A stretch of 64,000 bases of DNA. It comes from Rutidosis leptorrhynchoides. Its lineage: Eukaryota; Streptophyta; Magnoliopsida; Asterales; Asteraceae. Below are positions 32,261-44,007 of this stretch, one piece after another. The position numbers and the translations under genes were made by a program. The stretch covers positions 365,186,001 to 365,250,000 of the forward strand of contig NC_092337.1 of assembly GCF_046630445.1 (NCBI RefSeq), read 5' to 3'. The notes under the pieces were generated by a model. That model had not been told where the DNA came from, did no database searches, and saw only the letters and a list, made by a program, of their open reading frames with translations. Position 1 is the stretch's first letter. Each line of letters starts with the position of its first letter.

Positions 32261-32944
32261 ATGGATAGACAACCCAATATTTTAAGAGACCTACCCGGAG
32301 ACATGATTGATGAAATCTTGTCTAGAGTCGGTCAGAATTCTTCGGCACAATTATTTAAGGCGAGATCAGTTTGTAAGACATTCGAAGAACGTTTCAAGAA
32401 TGCCTTGGTTTATAAAAGGCTTTCGTTCGAAAGATGGGGGATATCACATTGGGAAATCCATAAGTTACGATGTGTTTACTTTGACGCATATATTGCGGGG
32501 AACCCAAATGCTATTTTACGCAATGGGTTAAGAAATTATTTTGACTCAATATATCCGAATATTGGACTTCGTGATTTAGAAAAAGCGGCTAACATGCAAC
32601 ATAAAGAAGCATGTTATGCTTACGGATTAGTAATGTTCGCTTCTCACCAAAGTGAGAACAAGAACATCGGGCTACAACTATTAAACAAAACGTTTCCACA
32701 AGTGACGGAGTCGGTAATTGGGGTAAGAAATGAGGTTTTTAGATTGTTACGGGACTGTTGGACATTACGTAACCCTCGTCCCTTTGACGACGTTACAACA
32801 CGCTGTCTTATCAACGGCCATAACGGTTATGTTCCACAAGACCAAGGATGGGAAGTAATCCTAGTAAAACCAGAATGCATGACTTGTTTCTGGACGTATG
32901 AATTACGTGTCTTTATTGCCTTTGCTGAACGACTTGTGTACTAG
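32261..32944 (+). CDS. Extra ORF 2 of the Tekay-like element: F-box protein (At2g35280-like)
   Basis: 227 residues from the ATG at 32261. Residues 8-45 form an F-box: DLPGDMIDEILSRVGQNS, then LFKARSVCKTF. The rest matches the plan of plant F-box proteins annotated At2g35280/At1g67623-like: YFDAYIAGNPNAILRNGL, GLRDLEKAANMQHKEACYAY and GLVMFASHQ form a TPR/Sel1-like helical stretch, followed by a Cys/Trp-containing tail (CMTCFWTYELRVF). F-box proteins recruit substrates to SCF ubiquitin ligases through SKP1. The gene lies inside the retroelement, 137 bp after extra ORF 1 and about 340 bp before gag, and also occurs in the other arm (42391-43074). It is intact here, without introns, and is probably a captured host gene. 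Confidence 0.8.
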   Translation: MDRQPNILRDLPGDMIDEILSRVGQNSSAQLFKARSVCKTFEERFKNALVYKRLSFERWGISHWEIHKLRCVYFDAYIAGNPNAILRNGLRNYFDSIYPNIGLRDLEKAANMQHKEACYAYGLVMFASHQSENKNIGLQLLNKTFPQVTESVIGVRNEVFRLLRDCWTLRNPRPFDDVTTRCLINGHNGYVPQDQGWEVILVKPECMTCFWTYELRVFIAFAERLVY

Positions 32945-33136
32945 CTAGAATTATCTTCACAACCATCTTGTATCAAATTTATTGTGTGCTATATTTCATG
33001 CTATATGTAAAATAAGCGGTATTGTAAGTTTGTAAAATATTGTGTAAAAGTTTGAACGCGAAATATTATTATAATCAGTTTTTCATATAGAATTGTAGTA
33101 GTTGAATTGTATATTAGCTACTAAGTATGAACTTAA

Positions 33137-33153
33137 CGGGTAGGTACTACCCG
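33137..33153 (+). other. Small hairpin in the gag leader, plus copy
   Basis: CGGGTAG-GTA-CTACCCG: a 7-bp stem with a 3-base loop, about 130 bp before the gag ATG. It is conserved in the other arm (42182-42198). The surrounding 32945-33249 leader holds no ORF. Confidence 0.6.
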
Positions 33154-33285
33154 AATTTAAACTTATAAAATGCTAATATGAAGAAAAAGCTTTTATAAAT
33201 GAGTTCATATTATGCTGCGAAATACTATTAACTACTCTTAATATTCTGTATGATTAACTTGTTCCATTTGACTATTTTGAAGGAA

Positions 33286-35173
33286 ATGGCACCGACTACT
33301 CGACACACCGTGAATATGAATGAAGAGGAATTCCGTACTTTTCTAGCTTCAAACATAGCCGCAGTACAGGCTGCGCTACATACCAACAATAACCTTGGAT
33401 CTAGCAGTACAGGAAATCGTGTAGGATGCACCTACAAAGAATTCACTGCCTGCAAACCTTTGGAATTTGATGGAACCGGAGGACCGATCGGATTGAAACG
33501 GTGGACCGAGAAGGTCGAATCGGTGTTTGCCATAAGTAAGTGTACTGAAGAGGACAAAGTGAAGTATGCTACGCATACCTTCACAGGTTCTGCGTTAACA
33601 TGGTGGACTACCTATCTAGAGCAAGTGGGACAAGACGATGCGTACGCACTACCGTGGTCAGCATTCAAGCACTTGATGAACGAGAAGTACCGTCCCAGAA
33701 CCGAGGTCAATAAGCTCAAGACAGAACTTAGAGGGTTACGAACCCAAGGATTTGATATTACCACGTACGAAAGAAGATTCACAGAATTTTGCCTATTGTG
33801 TCCGGGAGCATTCGAAGATGAGGAAGAGAAGATCGACGCGTTTGTGAAAGGATTACCGGAAAGAATCCAAGAAGATATAAGTTCACACGAGCCCGCCTCC
33901 ATACAACAGGCATGTAGAATGGCTCACAAACTAGTGAACCAGATTGAAGAAAGAATTAAAGAACAAACTGCTGAAGAGGCACAATGTGAAGCAAGTCAAA
34001 ATAAAGTGGGAGGAAAACGGTGATAAGAATCACCAATACAACAACAACAGCAATTACAACAATAATCGCAACAATTATCCCAACAATCGCAACATCAATC
34101 GCAACTACAACAAACGGCCCAACAACAACAACAGCAACTACAACAATCATCCCAACAACAATAATAACCGCAACAACAACAACAATCAGAAGCAGCTATG
34201 CCAAAGGTGTGAAAAGTATCACTCGGGGTTCTGCACCAAATTTTGCAACAAGTGTAAAAGAAATGGTCATAGCGCGACGAAGTGTGAGGTCTACGAACCA
34301 GGGGTTAATAGAACGAAAGGAACAAATGGTGTCGGAACAAGTAATGGCGGAGCAAGTAGTGTCGGAGCAAGTTATGCCAATGTAGTTTGTTATAAATGTG
34401 GAAAATCGGGCCACATTATTAGAAATTGCCCGAACCAGGAGAACACAAATGGACAAGGCCGCGGAAGAGTTTTCAATATTAATGCGGCAGAGGCACAGGA
34501 AGACCCGGAGCTTGTTACGGGTACGTTTCATATTGACAATAAATCTGCTTACGTTTCATTTTTTTCGGGTGCGGATAGAAGCTATATGAGTAGAGATTTT
34601 TGTGCTAAATTAAGTTTTCCATTGACGCCTTTGGATAGTAAATTTTTACTCGAATTAGCAAATGGTAAATTAATTTCAGCAGATAATATATGTCAAAATC
34701 GAGAAATTAAACTGGTTAGCGAAACATTTAAGATTGATTTGATACCAGTAGAGTTAGGGAGTTTTGATGTGATAATCGGTATGGACTGGTTGAAAGAAGT
34801 GAAAGCAGAGATCGTTTGTTACAAAAATGCAATTCGCATTATACGAGAAAAAGGAAAACCCTTAATGGTGTACGGAGAAAAGGGCAACACGAAGCTACAT
34901 CTTATTAGTAATTTGAAGGCACAAAAACTAATAAGAAAAGGTTGCTATGCTGTTCTAGCACACGTCGAGAAAGTACAAACTGAAGAAAAGAGCATCAATG
35001 ATGTTCCCATTGCAAAAGAATTTCCCGATGTATTTCTGAAAGAATTACCGGGATTACCCCCACATCGATCCGTTGAATTTCAAATAGATCTTGTACCAGG
35101 AGCTGCACCAATAGCTCGTGCTCTTTACAGACTCGCACCCAGCGAGATGAAAGAACTGCAAAGCCAATTATAA
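33286..35173 (+). pseudogene. Gag-protease of the Tekay-like element, plus copy (frameshifted)
   Basis: Gag starts at the ATG at 33286 (MAPTTRHTVNMNEEEF). The capsid domain (WTEKVESVFAI, ALTWWTTYLEQVG, FVKGLPERIQEDI) is followed by an Asn-rich linker and two CCHC knuckles (CNKCKRNGHSATKC and CYKCGKSGHIIRNC). One extra base at about 33981 (GAGGCACAATG against GAGGCCAATG in the minus copy) shifts the frame between capsid and linker. In the protease, the other arm reads LFDSGADRSYM and this copy reads SFFSGADRSYM, so the catalytic Asp is gone. The frame then runs through GMDWLKEVKAEIVC to a TAA at 35171-35173, a stop shared with the other arm. Not functional. Confidence 0.88.
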
Positions 35174-37544
35174 GAACTTTTAGAGCGTGGTTTCATTCGA
35201 CGAAGCACATCACTGTGGGGAGCTCCTGTTTTGTTTGTCAAGAAGAAAGATGGTACATTCAGGTTGTGTATTGACTACCGAGAGTTGAACAAACTTACCA
35301 TCAAGAACCGCTACCCACTACCTAGAATCGATGACTTATTTGATCAACTACAAGGCTCGTCTGTTTATTCAAAGATTGACTTACGTTCCGGGTATCATCA
35401 AATGCGGGTGAAATAAGATGATATTCCAAAGACTGCTTTCAGAACACGTTACGGTCATTACGAGTTTATGGTCATGCCGTTTGGTTTAACTAATACACCA
35501 GCTGTGTTCATGGACCTTATGAACCGAGTGTGTGGACCATACCTTGACAAGTTTGTCATTGTTTTCATTGATGACATACTTATTTACTCAAAGAATGACC
35601 AAGAACACGGTGAACATTTGAGAAAGGTGTTAGAAGTATTGAGGAAGGAAGAATTGTACGCTAAGTTTTCAAAGTGTGCATTTTGGTTGGAAGAAGTTCA
35701 ATTCCTCGGTCACATAGTGAACAAAGAAGGTATTAAGGTGGATCCGGCAAAGATAGAAACTGTTGAAAAGTGGGAAACTCCGAAAACTCCGAAACACATA
35801 CGCCAGCTTTTAGGACTAGCTGGTTACTACAGAAGGTTCATCCAAGACTTTTCCAGAATAGCAAAACCCTTGACTGCATTAACGCATAAAGGGAAGAAAT
35901 TTGAATGGAATGATGAACAAGAGAAAACGTTTCAGTTATTGAAGAAAAAGCTAACTACGGCATCTATATTGTCATTGCCTGAAGGGAATGATGATTTTGT
36001 GATTTATTGTGACGCATCAAAGCAAGGTCTCGGTTGTGTATTAATGCAACGAACGAAGGTGATTGCTTATGCGTCTAGACAATTGAAGATTCACAAACAA
36101 AATTATACGACGCATGATTTGGAATTAGGCGCGGTTGTTTTTGCATTAAAGACTTGGAGGCACTACTTATATGGGGTCAAAAGTATTATATATACCGACC
36201 ACAAAAGTCTTCAACACATATTTAATCAGAAACAACTGAATATGAGGCAGCGTAGGTGGATTGAATTATTGAATGATTACAACTTTGAGATTCGTTACCA
36301 CCCAGGGAAGGCAAATGTGGTAGCCGATGCCTTGAGCAGGAAGGACAGAGAACCCATTCGAGTAAAATCTATGAATATAATGATTCATAATAACCTTACT
36401 ACTCAAATAAAGGAGGCGCAACAACGAGTTTTAAAAGAGGAAAATTTAAAGGATGAAATACCCAAAGGATCGGAGAAGCATCTTAATATTTGGGAAGACG
36501 GAACCCGGTATAGGGCTGAAAGGATTTGGGTACCAAAATTTGGAGATATGAGAGAAATGGTACTTAGAGAAGCTCATAAAACCAGATACTCAATACATCC
36601 TGGAACGGGGAAGATGTACAAGGATCTCAAGAAACATTTTTGGTGGCCGGGTATGAAAGCCGATGTTGCTAAATACGTAGGAGAATGTTTGACGTGTTTT
36701 AAGGTCAAAGCTGAGCATCAGAAACCATCAGGTCAACTTCAACAACCCAAAATCCCGGAATGGAAATGGGAAAACATTACCATGGATTTCATCACTAAAT
36801 TGCCAAGGACTGCAAGTGGTTTTGATACTATTTGGGTAATAGTTGATCGTCTTACCAAATCAGCACACTTCCTGTCAATAAGAGAAGATGACAAGATGGA
36901 GAAGTTAGCACGACCGTATTTGAAGGAAGTCGTCTCCAGACATGGAATACCAATCTCTATTATCTCTGATAGGGATGGCAGAATTATTTCAAGATTCTGG
37001 CAGACATTACAGCGAGCATTAGGAACTCGTCTAGACATGAGTACTGCCTATCATCCACAAACTGATGGGCAGAGCGAAAGGACGATACAAACGCTTGAAG
37101 ACATGCTACGAGCATGTGTTATTGATTTCGGAAACAGTTGGGATCGACATCTACTGTTAGCAGAATTTTCCTACAACAACAGCTACCATTCAAGCATTGA
37201 GATGGCGCCGTTTGAAGCACTTTATGGTAGAAAGTGAAGGTCTCCGATTTGTTGGAGTGAAGTGGGGGATAGACAGATTAAGGGTGCTGAGATTATACAA
37301 GAAACTACCGAGAAGATCATCCAAATTCAACAACGGTTGAAAACCGCCCAAAGTCGACAAAAGAGCTACGCTGACATTAAAAGAAAAGATATAGAATTTG
37401 AAATTGGAGAGAGGGTCATGCTTAAAGTTGCACCTTGGAAAGGCGTTGTTCGATTTGGTAAACGAGGAAAATTAAATCCAAGGTATATTGGACCATTCAA
37501 GATTATTGATCGTGTCGGACCAGTAGCTTACCGACTTGAGTACT
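35174..37544 (+). pseudogene. Pol (RT, RNase H, integrase) of the Tekay-like element, plus copy, 3'-truncated
   Basis: Tekay/Del-type chromovirus pol by the phrases [34 protein letters not shown] (catalytic DD) and [18 protein letters not shown]. RNase H begins [16 protein letters not shown] and has [10 protein letters not shown] and ADALSRK. Integrase has the HHCC region ([12 protein letters not shown] ... [12 protein letters not shown]), the DDE core ([33 protein letters not shown]) and the start of the GPY/F module ([20 protein letters not shown]). Stops lie at 35414-35416 (other arm Glu) and 37235-37237 (other arm Cys). At 37544 the sequence turns into its own reverse complement, so the end of integrase, the expected chromodomain, the PPT and the 3' LTR are absent. 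Confidence 0.88.
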
Positions 37545-37551
37545 GCTACTG
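37521..37551. repeat. Centre of the large palindrome
   Basis: The left arm ends CAGTAGC (37521-37527) and the right arm starts GCTACTG (37545-37551), with a 17-base spacer that continues the left copy's integrase sequence. Outward from here the sequences stay inverted copies for about 8 kb on each side. Confidence 0.93.
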
Positions 37552-39898
37552 GTCCGACACGATCTATAATCTTGAATGGTCCAATGTACCTTGGATTTAG
37601 TTTCCCCCGTTTACCAAATCGAACAACGCCTTTCGAAGGTGAAACCTTAAGCATGACCATTTCTCCAATTTCAAACTCTATATCTTTTCTTTTACTATCC
37701 GCGTAGCTCTTTTGTCGACTCTGGGCGGTTTTCAATCTTTGTTGAATTTGGATGATTTTCTCGGTAGTTTCTTGTATTATCTCCGGACCCGTAATCTGTC
37801 TATCCCCCACTTCACTCCAACAAATCGGAGACCTGCACTTTCTACCATAAAGTGCTTCAAACGGCGCCATCTCAATGCTTGAATGGTAGATGTTGTTGTA
37901 GGATAATTCTGCTAACGGTAGATGTCGATCCCAACTGTTTCCGAAATCAATAACACAAGCTCGTAGCATGTCTTCAAGCGTTTGTATCGTCCTTTCGCTC
38001 TGCCCATCAGTTTGTGGATGATAGGCAGTACTCATGTCTAGACGAGTTCCCAATGCTTACTGTAATGTCTGCCAGAATCTTGAAATAAATCTGCCATCCC
38101 TATCAGAGATAATAGAGATTGGTATTCCATGTCTGGAGACGACTTCCTTCAAATACAGTCGTGCTAACTTCTCCATCTTGTCATCTTCTCTTATTGGCAG
38201 GAAGTGTGCTGACTTGGTGAGACGATCAACTATTACCCAAATAGTATCATAACCACTTGCAGTCCTTGGCAATTTAGTAATGAAATCCACGGTAATGTTT
38301 TCCCATTTCCATTTCGGGATTTCAGGTTGTTGTAGTAGACCTGATGGTTTCTGATGTTGAGCTTTGACCTTAGAACACGTCAAACATTCTCCTACATATT
38401 TAGCAATATCGGCTTTCATACCTGGCCACCAAAAATGTTTCTTAAGATCCTTATACATCTTCCCCGTTCCAGGATGTATTGAGTATCTGGTTTTATGAGC
38501 TTCTCTAAGTACCATTTCTCTCATATCTCCAAATTTTGGTACCCAAATTCTTTCAGCCCTATACCGGGTTCCGTCTTCCCGAATATTAAGATGCTTCTCC
38601 GATCCTTTGGATATTTCATCCTTTAAATTTCCCTCTTTTAAAACTCCTTGTTGCGCCTCCTTTATTTGAGTAGTAAGGTTAGTGTGAATCATTATATTCA
38701 TAGATTTTACTCGAATGGGTTCTCTGTCCTTTCTGCTCAAGGAGTCGGCTACCACATTTGCCTTCCCTGGGTGGTAACGAATCTCAAAGTCATAATCATT
38801 CAACAATTCAATCCACCTACGCTGCCTCATATTCAGTTGTTTCTGATTAAATATGTGTTGAAGACTTTTGTGGTCGGTATATATAATACTTTTGACCCCA
38901 TATAAGTAGTGCCTCCAAGTCTTTAGTGCAAAAACAACCGCGCCTAATTCCAAATCATGCGTCGTATAATTTTGCTCGTGAATTTTCAATTGTCTAGAAG
39001 CATAAGAAATCACCTTCGTCCGTTGCATTAATACACAACCGAGACCTTGCTTTGATGCGTCACAATAAATCACAAAATCATCATTCCCTTCAGGCAATGA
39101 CAATATAGGTGCCGTAGTTAGCTTTTTCTTCAATAATTGAAACGCCTTCTCTTGTTCATCCTTCCATTCAAATTTCTTCCCTTTATGCGTTAATGCAGTC
39201 AAGGGTTTTGCTATTTTGGAGAAATCTTGGATGAATCTTCTGTAGTAACCAGCCAATCCTAAAAATTGACGTATATGCTTCGGAGTTTTTGGGGTTTCCC
39301 ACTTTTCAACGGTTTCGATCTTTGCCGGGTCCACCTGGATACCTTCTTTGTTTACTATGTGATCGAGGAATTGAACTTCTTCCAACCAAAATGCACACTT
39401 TGAAAACTTAGCGTACAGTTTTTCTTTCCTCAATACTTCTAGCACTTTTCTGAAATGTTCTTCATGCTCTTGATCATTCTTTGAGTAAATAAGTATGTCA
39501 TCAATGAAAACAATGACAAACTTGTCAAGATATGGCCCACACACTCGGTTCATAAGGTCCATGAACACAGCTAGTGCGTTAGTCAATCCAAACGGCATAA
39601 CCATAAACTCGTAATGACCATAACGCGTCCTAAAAGCAGTTTTTGGAATATCATCCTCCTTTACTCGCATTTGATGATATCCAGAACGTAAATCAATCTT
39701 CGAATAAACCGACGAGCCTTGTAGTTGATCAAATAAGTCATCAATTCTCGGCAGTGGATAACGGTTTTTGATGGTAAGTTTGTTCAACTCTCTGTAGTCA
39801 ATACACAACCTAAATGTACCATCCTTCTTCTTGACAAACAAAACAGGAGCTCCCCATGGTGATGTGCTTGGTCGAATGAAACCACGTTCTAATAGTTC
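37545..39898 (-). pseudogene. Pol of the Tekay-like element, minus copy, 3'-truncated
   Basis: Minus-strand RT-RNase H-integrase. After the shared TAA, RT runs uninterrupted ([30 protein letters not shown]), then RNase H ([23 protein letters not shown]) and integrase zinc finger and core ([32 protein letters not shown]). A TAA at 38057-38059 interrupts integrase (LQ then [10 protein letters not shown]; the other arm has Arg). Beyond it [13 protein letters not shown] and the GPF block remain, ending at the palindrome centre. It is less damaged than the plus copy: one stop in pol apart from the shared one. It lacks the chromodomain and all 3' sequences. Confidence 0.88.
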
Positions 39899-40936
39899 TT
39901 ACAGTTGGCTTTGCAGTTCTTTCATCTCGCTGGGTGCGAGTCTATAAGGAGCACAAGCTATTGGTGCAGCTCCTGGTACAAGATCTATTTGAAATTCAAC
40001 AGATCGATGTGGAGGTAGTCCCGGTAATTCTTTCAGAAATACATCGGGAAATTCTTTTGTGACGGGAACATCATTGATGCTCTTTTCTTCAGTTTGTACT
40101 ATCTTGACGTGTGCTAGAACAGCATAGCAACCTTTTCTTATTAGTTTTTGTGCCTTCAAATTACTAATAAGATGTAGCTTCATGTTGCCCTTTTCTCCGT
40201 ACACCATTAAAGGTTCTCCTTCTTCTCGTACAATGCGAATTGCATTTTTATAACATACGATCTCTGCTTTCACCTTCTTCAGCCAGTCCATGCCAACTAT
40301 TACATCAAAACTCCCTAACTCTACTGGTATCAAATCAATCTTAAATATTTCGCTACCCAGTTTAATTTCTCGATTTCGGCATATATTATCTGCTGAAATT
40401 AATTTACCGTTTGCTAATTCGAGTAAAAATTTACTATCCAACGGCGTCAATGGACAACTTAATTTAGCACAAAAATCTCTACTCATATAGCTTCTATCCG
40501 CACCTGAATCAAATAAAACGTAAGCAGATTTATTATTAATAAGAAACATACCCGTAACAAGCTCCGGGTCTTCCTGTGCCTCTGCCGCATTAATATTGAA
40601 AACTCTTCCGCGGCCTTGTCCATTCGTATTCTCCTGGTTCGGGCAATTTCTAATAATGTGGCCCGGTTTTCCACATTTATAACAAACTACATTGGCATAA
40701 CTTGCTCCGACACTACTTGCTCTGCCATTACTCGTTCCGACACCATTTGTTCCTTTCGTCCTGTTAACCCCTGGTCCGTAGACCTCACACTTCGCCGCGC
40801 TATGACCATTTCTTTTACACTTGTTGCAAAATTTGGTGCAGAACCCCGAGTGATACTTTTCACACCTTTGGCATAGCTGCTTCTGATTGTTGTTGTTGTT
40901 GCGGTTGTTATTGTTGTTGGGATGATTGTTGTAATT

Positions 40937-40987
<51 letters not shown>

Positions 40988-41025
40988 GCGGCTGTTATTG
41001 TTGTTGGGATGATTGTTGTAATTGC

Positions 41026-41103
<78 letters not shown>

Positions 41104-41184
41104 GGTTGTTGTTGTTGTTGCTTTTGTTGCTGTTGTTGCTGTTGTTGCTGTTGTTGCTGTTGTTGCTGTTGTTGCTGTTGTTGC

Positions 41185-41215
<31 letters not shown>

Positions 41216-42049
41216 GGGCCGTTTGTTGTAGTTGCGATTGATGTTGCGATTGTTGGGATAATTGTTGCGATTATTATTGTAATTGCTGTTGTTGTTGTAT
41301 TGGTGATTCTTATCACTGTTTTCCTCCCACTTTCTTTTGACTTGCTTCACATTGGCCTCTTCAGCCGTCTGTTCTTTAATTCTTTCCTCAATCTGGTTCA
41401 CTAGTTTGTGAGCCATTCTACATGCCTGTTGTATGGAGGCGGGCTCGTGTGAACTTATATCTTCTTGGATTCTTTCCGGTAATCCTTTTACAAACGCGTC
41501 GATCTTCTCTTCCTCATCTTCGAACGCTCCCGGACACAATAGGCACAATTCTGTGAATCGTCTTTCGTACGTGGTAATATCAAATCCTTGGGTTCGTAAC
41601 CCTCTAAGTTTTGTCTTGAGCTTATTGACCTCAGTTCTGGGACGGTACTTCTCATTCATCAAGTGCTTGAATGCTAACCACGGTAGTGCGTACGCATCAT
41701 CTTGTCCTACTTGCTCTAGATAGGTATTCCACCATGTTAACGCAGAACCTGTGAAGGTATGCGTAGCGTACTTCACTTTGTCCTCTTCAGTACACTTACT
41801 TATGGCAAACACCGATTCGACCTTCTCGGTCCACCGTTTCAATCCAATCGGTCCTTCGGTTCCATCAAATTCCAAAGGTTTGCAGGAAGTGAATTCTTTA
41901 TAGGTGCATCCTACACGATTTCCTGTACTGCTAGATCCAAGGTTATTGTTGGTATGTAGCGCAGCCTGTACTGCGGCTATGTTTGAAGCTAGAAAAGTAC
42001 GGAATTCCTCTTCATTCATATTCACGGTGTGTTGAGTAGTCGGTGTCAT
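39899..42049 (-). CDS. Gag-protease of the Tekay-like element, minus copy (open)
   Basis: A single open frame from the ATG at 42049 (MTPTTQHTVNMNEEEF) gives about 716 residues; the frame is open 12 codons further upstream. Capsid domain first (WTEKVESVFAI, ALTWWNTYLEQVG, FVKGLPERIQEDI), then an Asn-rich linker of about 145 residues expanded by a trinucleotide repeat, then two CCHC knuckles near residues 405 and 455, then a retropepsin with intact active site LFDSGAD near residue 510 and IVGMDWLKKVKAEIV. The stop at 39899-39901 lies just before RT, at the same codon as in the plus copy. The protein would form particles and process itself; RT would need readthrough or another source. Confidence 0.85.
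40886..41216. repeat. (GTT)n / (AAC)n trinucleotide expansion inside gag
   Basis: About 330 bp of TTG/GTT units with GCT, GAT and GCG interruptions. On the minus strand it encodes runs of Asn with Ser every third residue in one section. The plus copy has only a short version (about 34130-34190). Plus-strand Val and Leu homopolymer frames here are artefacts. Confidence 0.95.
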
Positions 42050-42181
42050 TTCCTTCAAAATAGTCAAATGGAACAAGTTAATCATACAGAATATTAAGAG
42101 TAGTTAATAGTATTTCGTAGCATAATATGAACTCATTTATAAAAGCTTTTTCTTCATATTAGCGTTTTATAAGTTTAAATT

Positions 42182-42198
42182 CGGGTAGTACCTACCCG
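42182..42198 (-). other. Small hairpin in the gag leader, minus copy
   Basis: Same 7-bp-stem hairpin as 33137-33153, in inverted orientation. Confidence 0.6.
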
Positions 42199-42390
42199 TT
42201 AAGTTCATACTTAGTAGCTAATATACAATTCAACTACTACAATTCTATATGAAAAACTGATTATAATAATATTTCGCATTCAAACTTTTATACAATATTT
42301 TACAAACTTACAATACCGCTTATTTTACATAAAGCATGAAATATAGCACACAATAACTTTGATACAAGATAGTTGTGAAGATAATTCTAG

Positions 42391-43074
42391 CTAGTACACA
42401 AGTCGTTCAGCAAAGGCAATAAAGACACGTAATTCATACGTCCAGAAACAAGTCATGCATTCTGGTTTTACTAGGACTACTTACCATCCTTGGTCTTGTG
42501 GAACATAACCGTTATGGCCATTGATAAGACAGCATGTTGTAACGTCGTCAAAGGGACGAGGGTTACGTAATGACCAACAGTCTCGTAATAACCTAAAAAC
42601 CTCATTTCTTACCCCAATTACCGACTCCGTCACTTGTGGGAACGTTTTGTTTAATAGTTGTAGCCCGATGTTCTTTTTCTCACTTTGGTGAGAAGCGAAC
42701 ATTACTAACCCATAAGCATATCATGCTTCTTTATGTTGCATGTTAGCCGCTTTTTCTAAATCATGAAGTCCTATATTCGGATACATTGAGTCAAAATAAT
42801 TTCTTAACCCGTTGCGTAAAATAGCATTTGGGTTCCCCGCAATATATGCGTCAAAGTAAACACATCGTAACTTATGGGTTTCCCAATGTGATATCCCCCA
42901 TCTTTCAAACGAAAGTCTCTTATAAACCAAGACATTCTTGGAACGTTCTTCGAATGTCTTACAAACTGATTTCGCCGTAAATAGTTGTGCCGAAGAATTC
43001 TGACCGACTCTAGACAAGATTTCATCAATCATGTCTCCGGGTAGGTCTCTTAAAATATTGGGTTGTCTATCCAT
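42391..43074 (-). pseudogene. F-box protein of the Tekay-like element, minus copy (two stops)
   Basis: Same 684-bp length as the plus-strand copy, starting at the ATG at 43074 (MDRQPNILRDLPGDMIDEIL). The F-box is intact. A TGA replaces the Cys codon in KEA-C-YAY (42721-42723), and a TAA follows GYVPQDQGW (42481-42483), removing the last 32 residues. There are no frameshifts. The truncated product of 117 residues would keep the F-box but lose most of the substrate-binding part. Confidence 0.82.
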
Positions 43075-43211
43075 TTTGTGTTTTTATACTGTAAAATAGA
43101 CAAGAGTTAGATTCATAAAAAAAATACTTATTAATACAAGCAATTTTTACATATATCATAAAGCATAAGCACACTATATTACATATATTACACCACATGA
43201 ATACAACTATC

Positions 43212-43811
43212 TTATTCCGACTCGCTCGTTTCTTCTTCTTCGGTTTTGGTTCGTTTTACCAAGTTTCTAGGGATATATGATGTTCCCCTAATACGAGCTG
43301 TCGTTTTCCACAACGGTTTAGAAAAACCTGGTGGTTTAGAGGTTCCCGGGTAATTGTTACAACTTAAGGGCTTCGGGGGTTGACGATACATATAAAGTTC
43401 ATCGGGGTTGGAATTAGATTTCTCTATTTTTATGCCCTTTCCCATATTATTTTCTTTTGCCTTTTTAAATTCAGTTGGGGTAATTTCTATAACATCATCG
43501 GAATTCTCGTCGGAATCCGATTCATCGGAGAATTGGTAATCCTCCCAATATTTTGCTTCCTTGGCGGAAACACCATTGACCATAATTAACCTTGGTCGGT
43601 TGGTTGAGGATTTTCTTTTACTTAACCGTTTTATTATTTCCCCCACCGGTTCTATTTCCTCCTCCGGTTCCTCCTCTTCCGGTTCTGATTCTTCTTCCGG
43701 TTCTGATTCTTCTTCCGGTTCTTCTTCGGGAACTTGTGAATCAGTCCAATATATATTCGACTCTTCGTTATTATTAGGTGAGTCAATGGGATTTGTGCTA
43801 GAGGTATACAT
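43212..43811 (-). CDS. Extra ORF 1 of the Tekay-like element, minus copy: acidic protein
   Basis: 199 residues from the ATG at 43811 (MYTSSTNPIDSPNNNEESN). It is collinear with the plus copy: an EEESEPE-type run, GEIIKRLSKRKSSTNRPR, the invariant NGVSAKEAKYWEDYQFSDES, and the C-terminal basic part ending EEEETSESE. Differences are about a dozen substitutions plus two whole-codon deletions near the N-terminus and in the acidic run. The middle 70 residues are almost unchanged, which argues for a coding constraint at the time the copies were active. No recognised domain. Confidence 0.68.
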   Translation of the reverse strand: MYTSSTNPIDSPNNNEESNIYWTDSQVPEEEPEEESEPEEESEPEEEEPEEEIEPVGEIIKRLSKRKSSTNRPRLIMVNGVSAKEAKYWEDYQFSDESDSDENSDDVIEITPTEFKKAKENNMGKGIKIEKSNSNPDELYMYRQPPKPLSCNNYPGTSKPPGFSKPLWKTTARIRGTSYIPRNLVKRTKTEEEETSESE

Positions 43812-44007
43812 CTATCACACAATATCAAACATGTTAAGAGATTAATATATCACACAATATATATACATTTTAATAATATATAGTTTCCAACAAAAATGTT
43901 AAGCAGTCATTTTTAAAGAAAAGACGGTCGAAGTCTAGAGTCACTAATGCATCCTAACAAACTCGATAAGACACACTAATGCAAATTTCTGGTTCTCTAA
44001 GACCAAC

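Noticed and set aside
37521-37551. Palindrome centre as a pure assembly artefact
   Set aside because: Not dismissed fully, but the arms differ by substitutions and indels (for example the gag repeat tract, the F-box stops and the protease Asp), which a mirrored misassembly would not produce.
40922-41404. Long plus-strand frames of Val or Leu over the GTT repeat
   Set aside because: They are reverse-strand readings of the (AAC)n tract in minus-strand gag.
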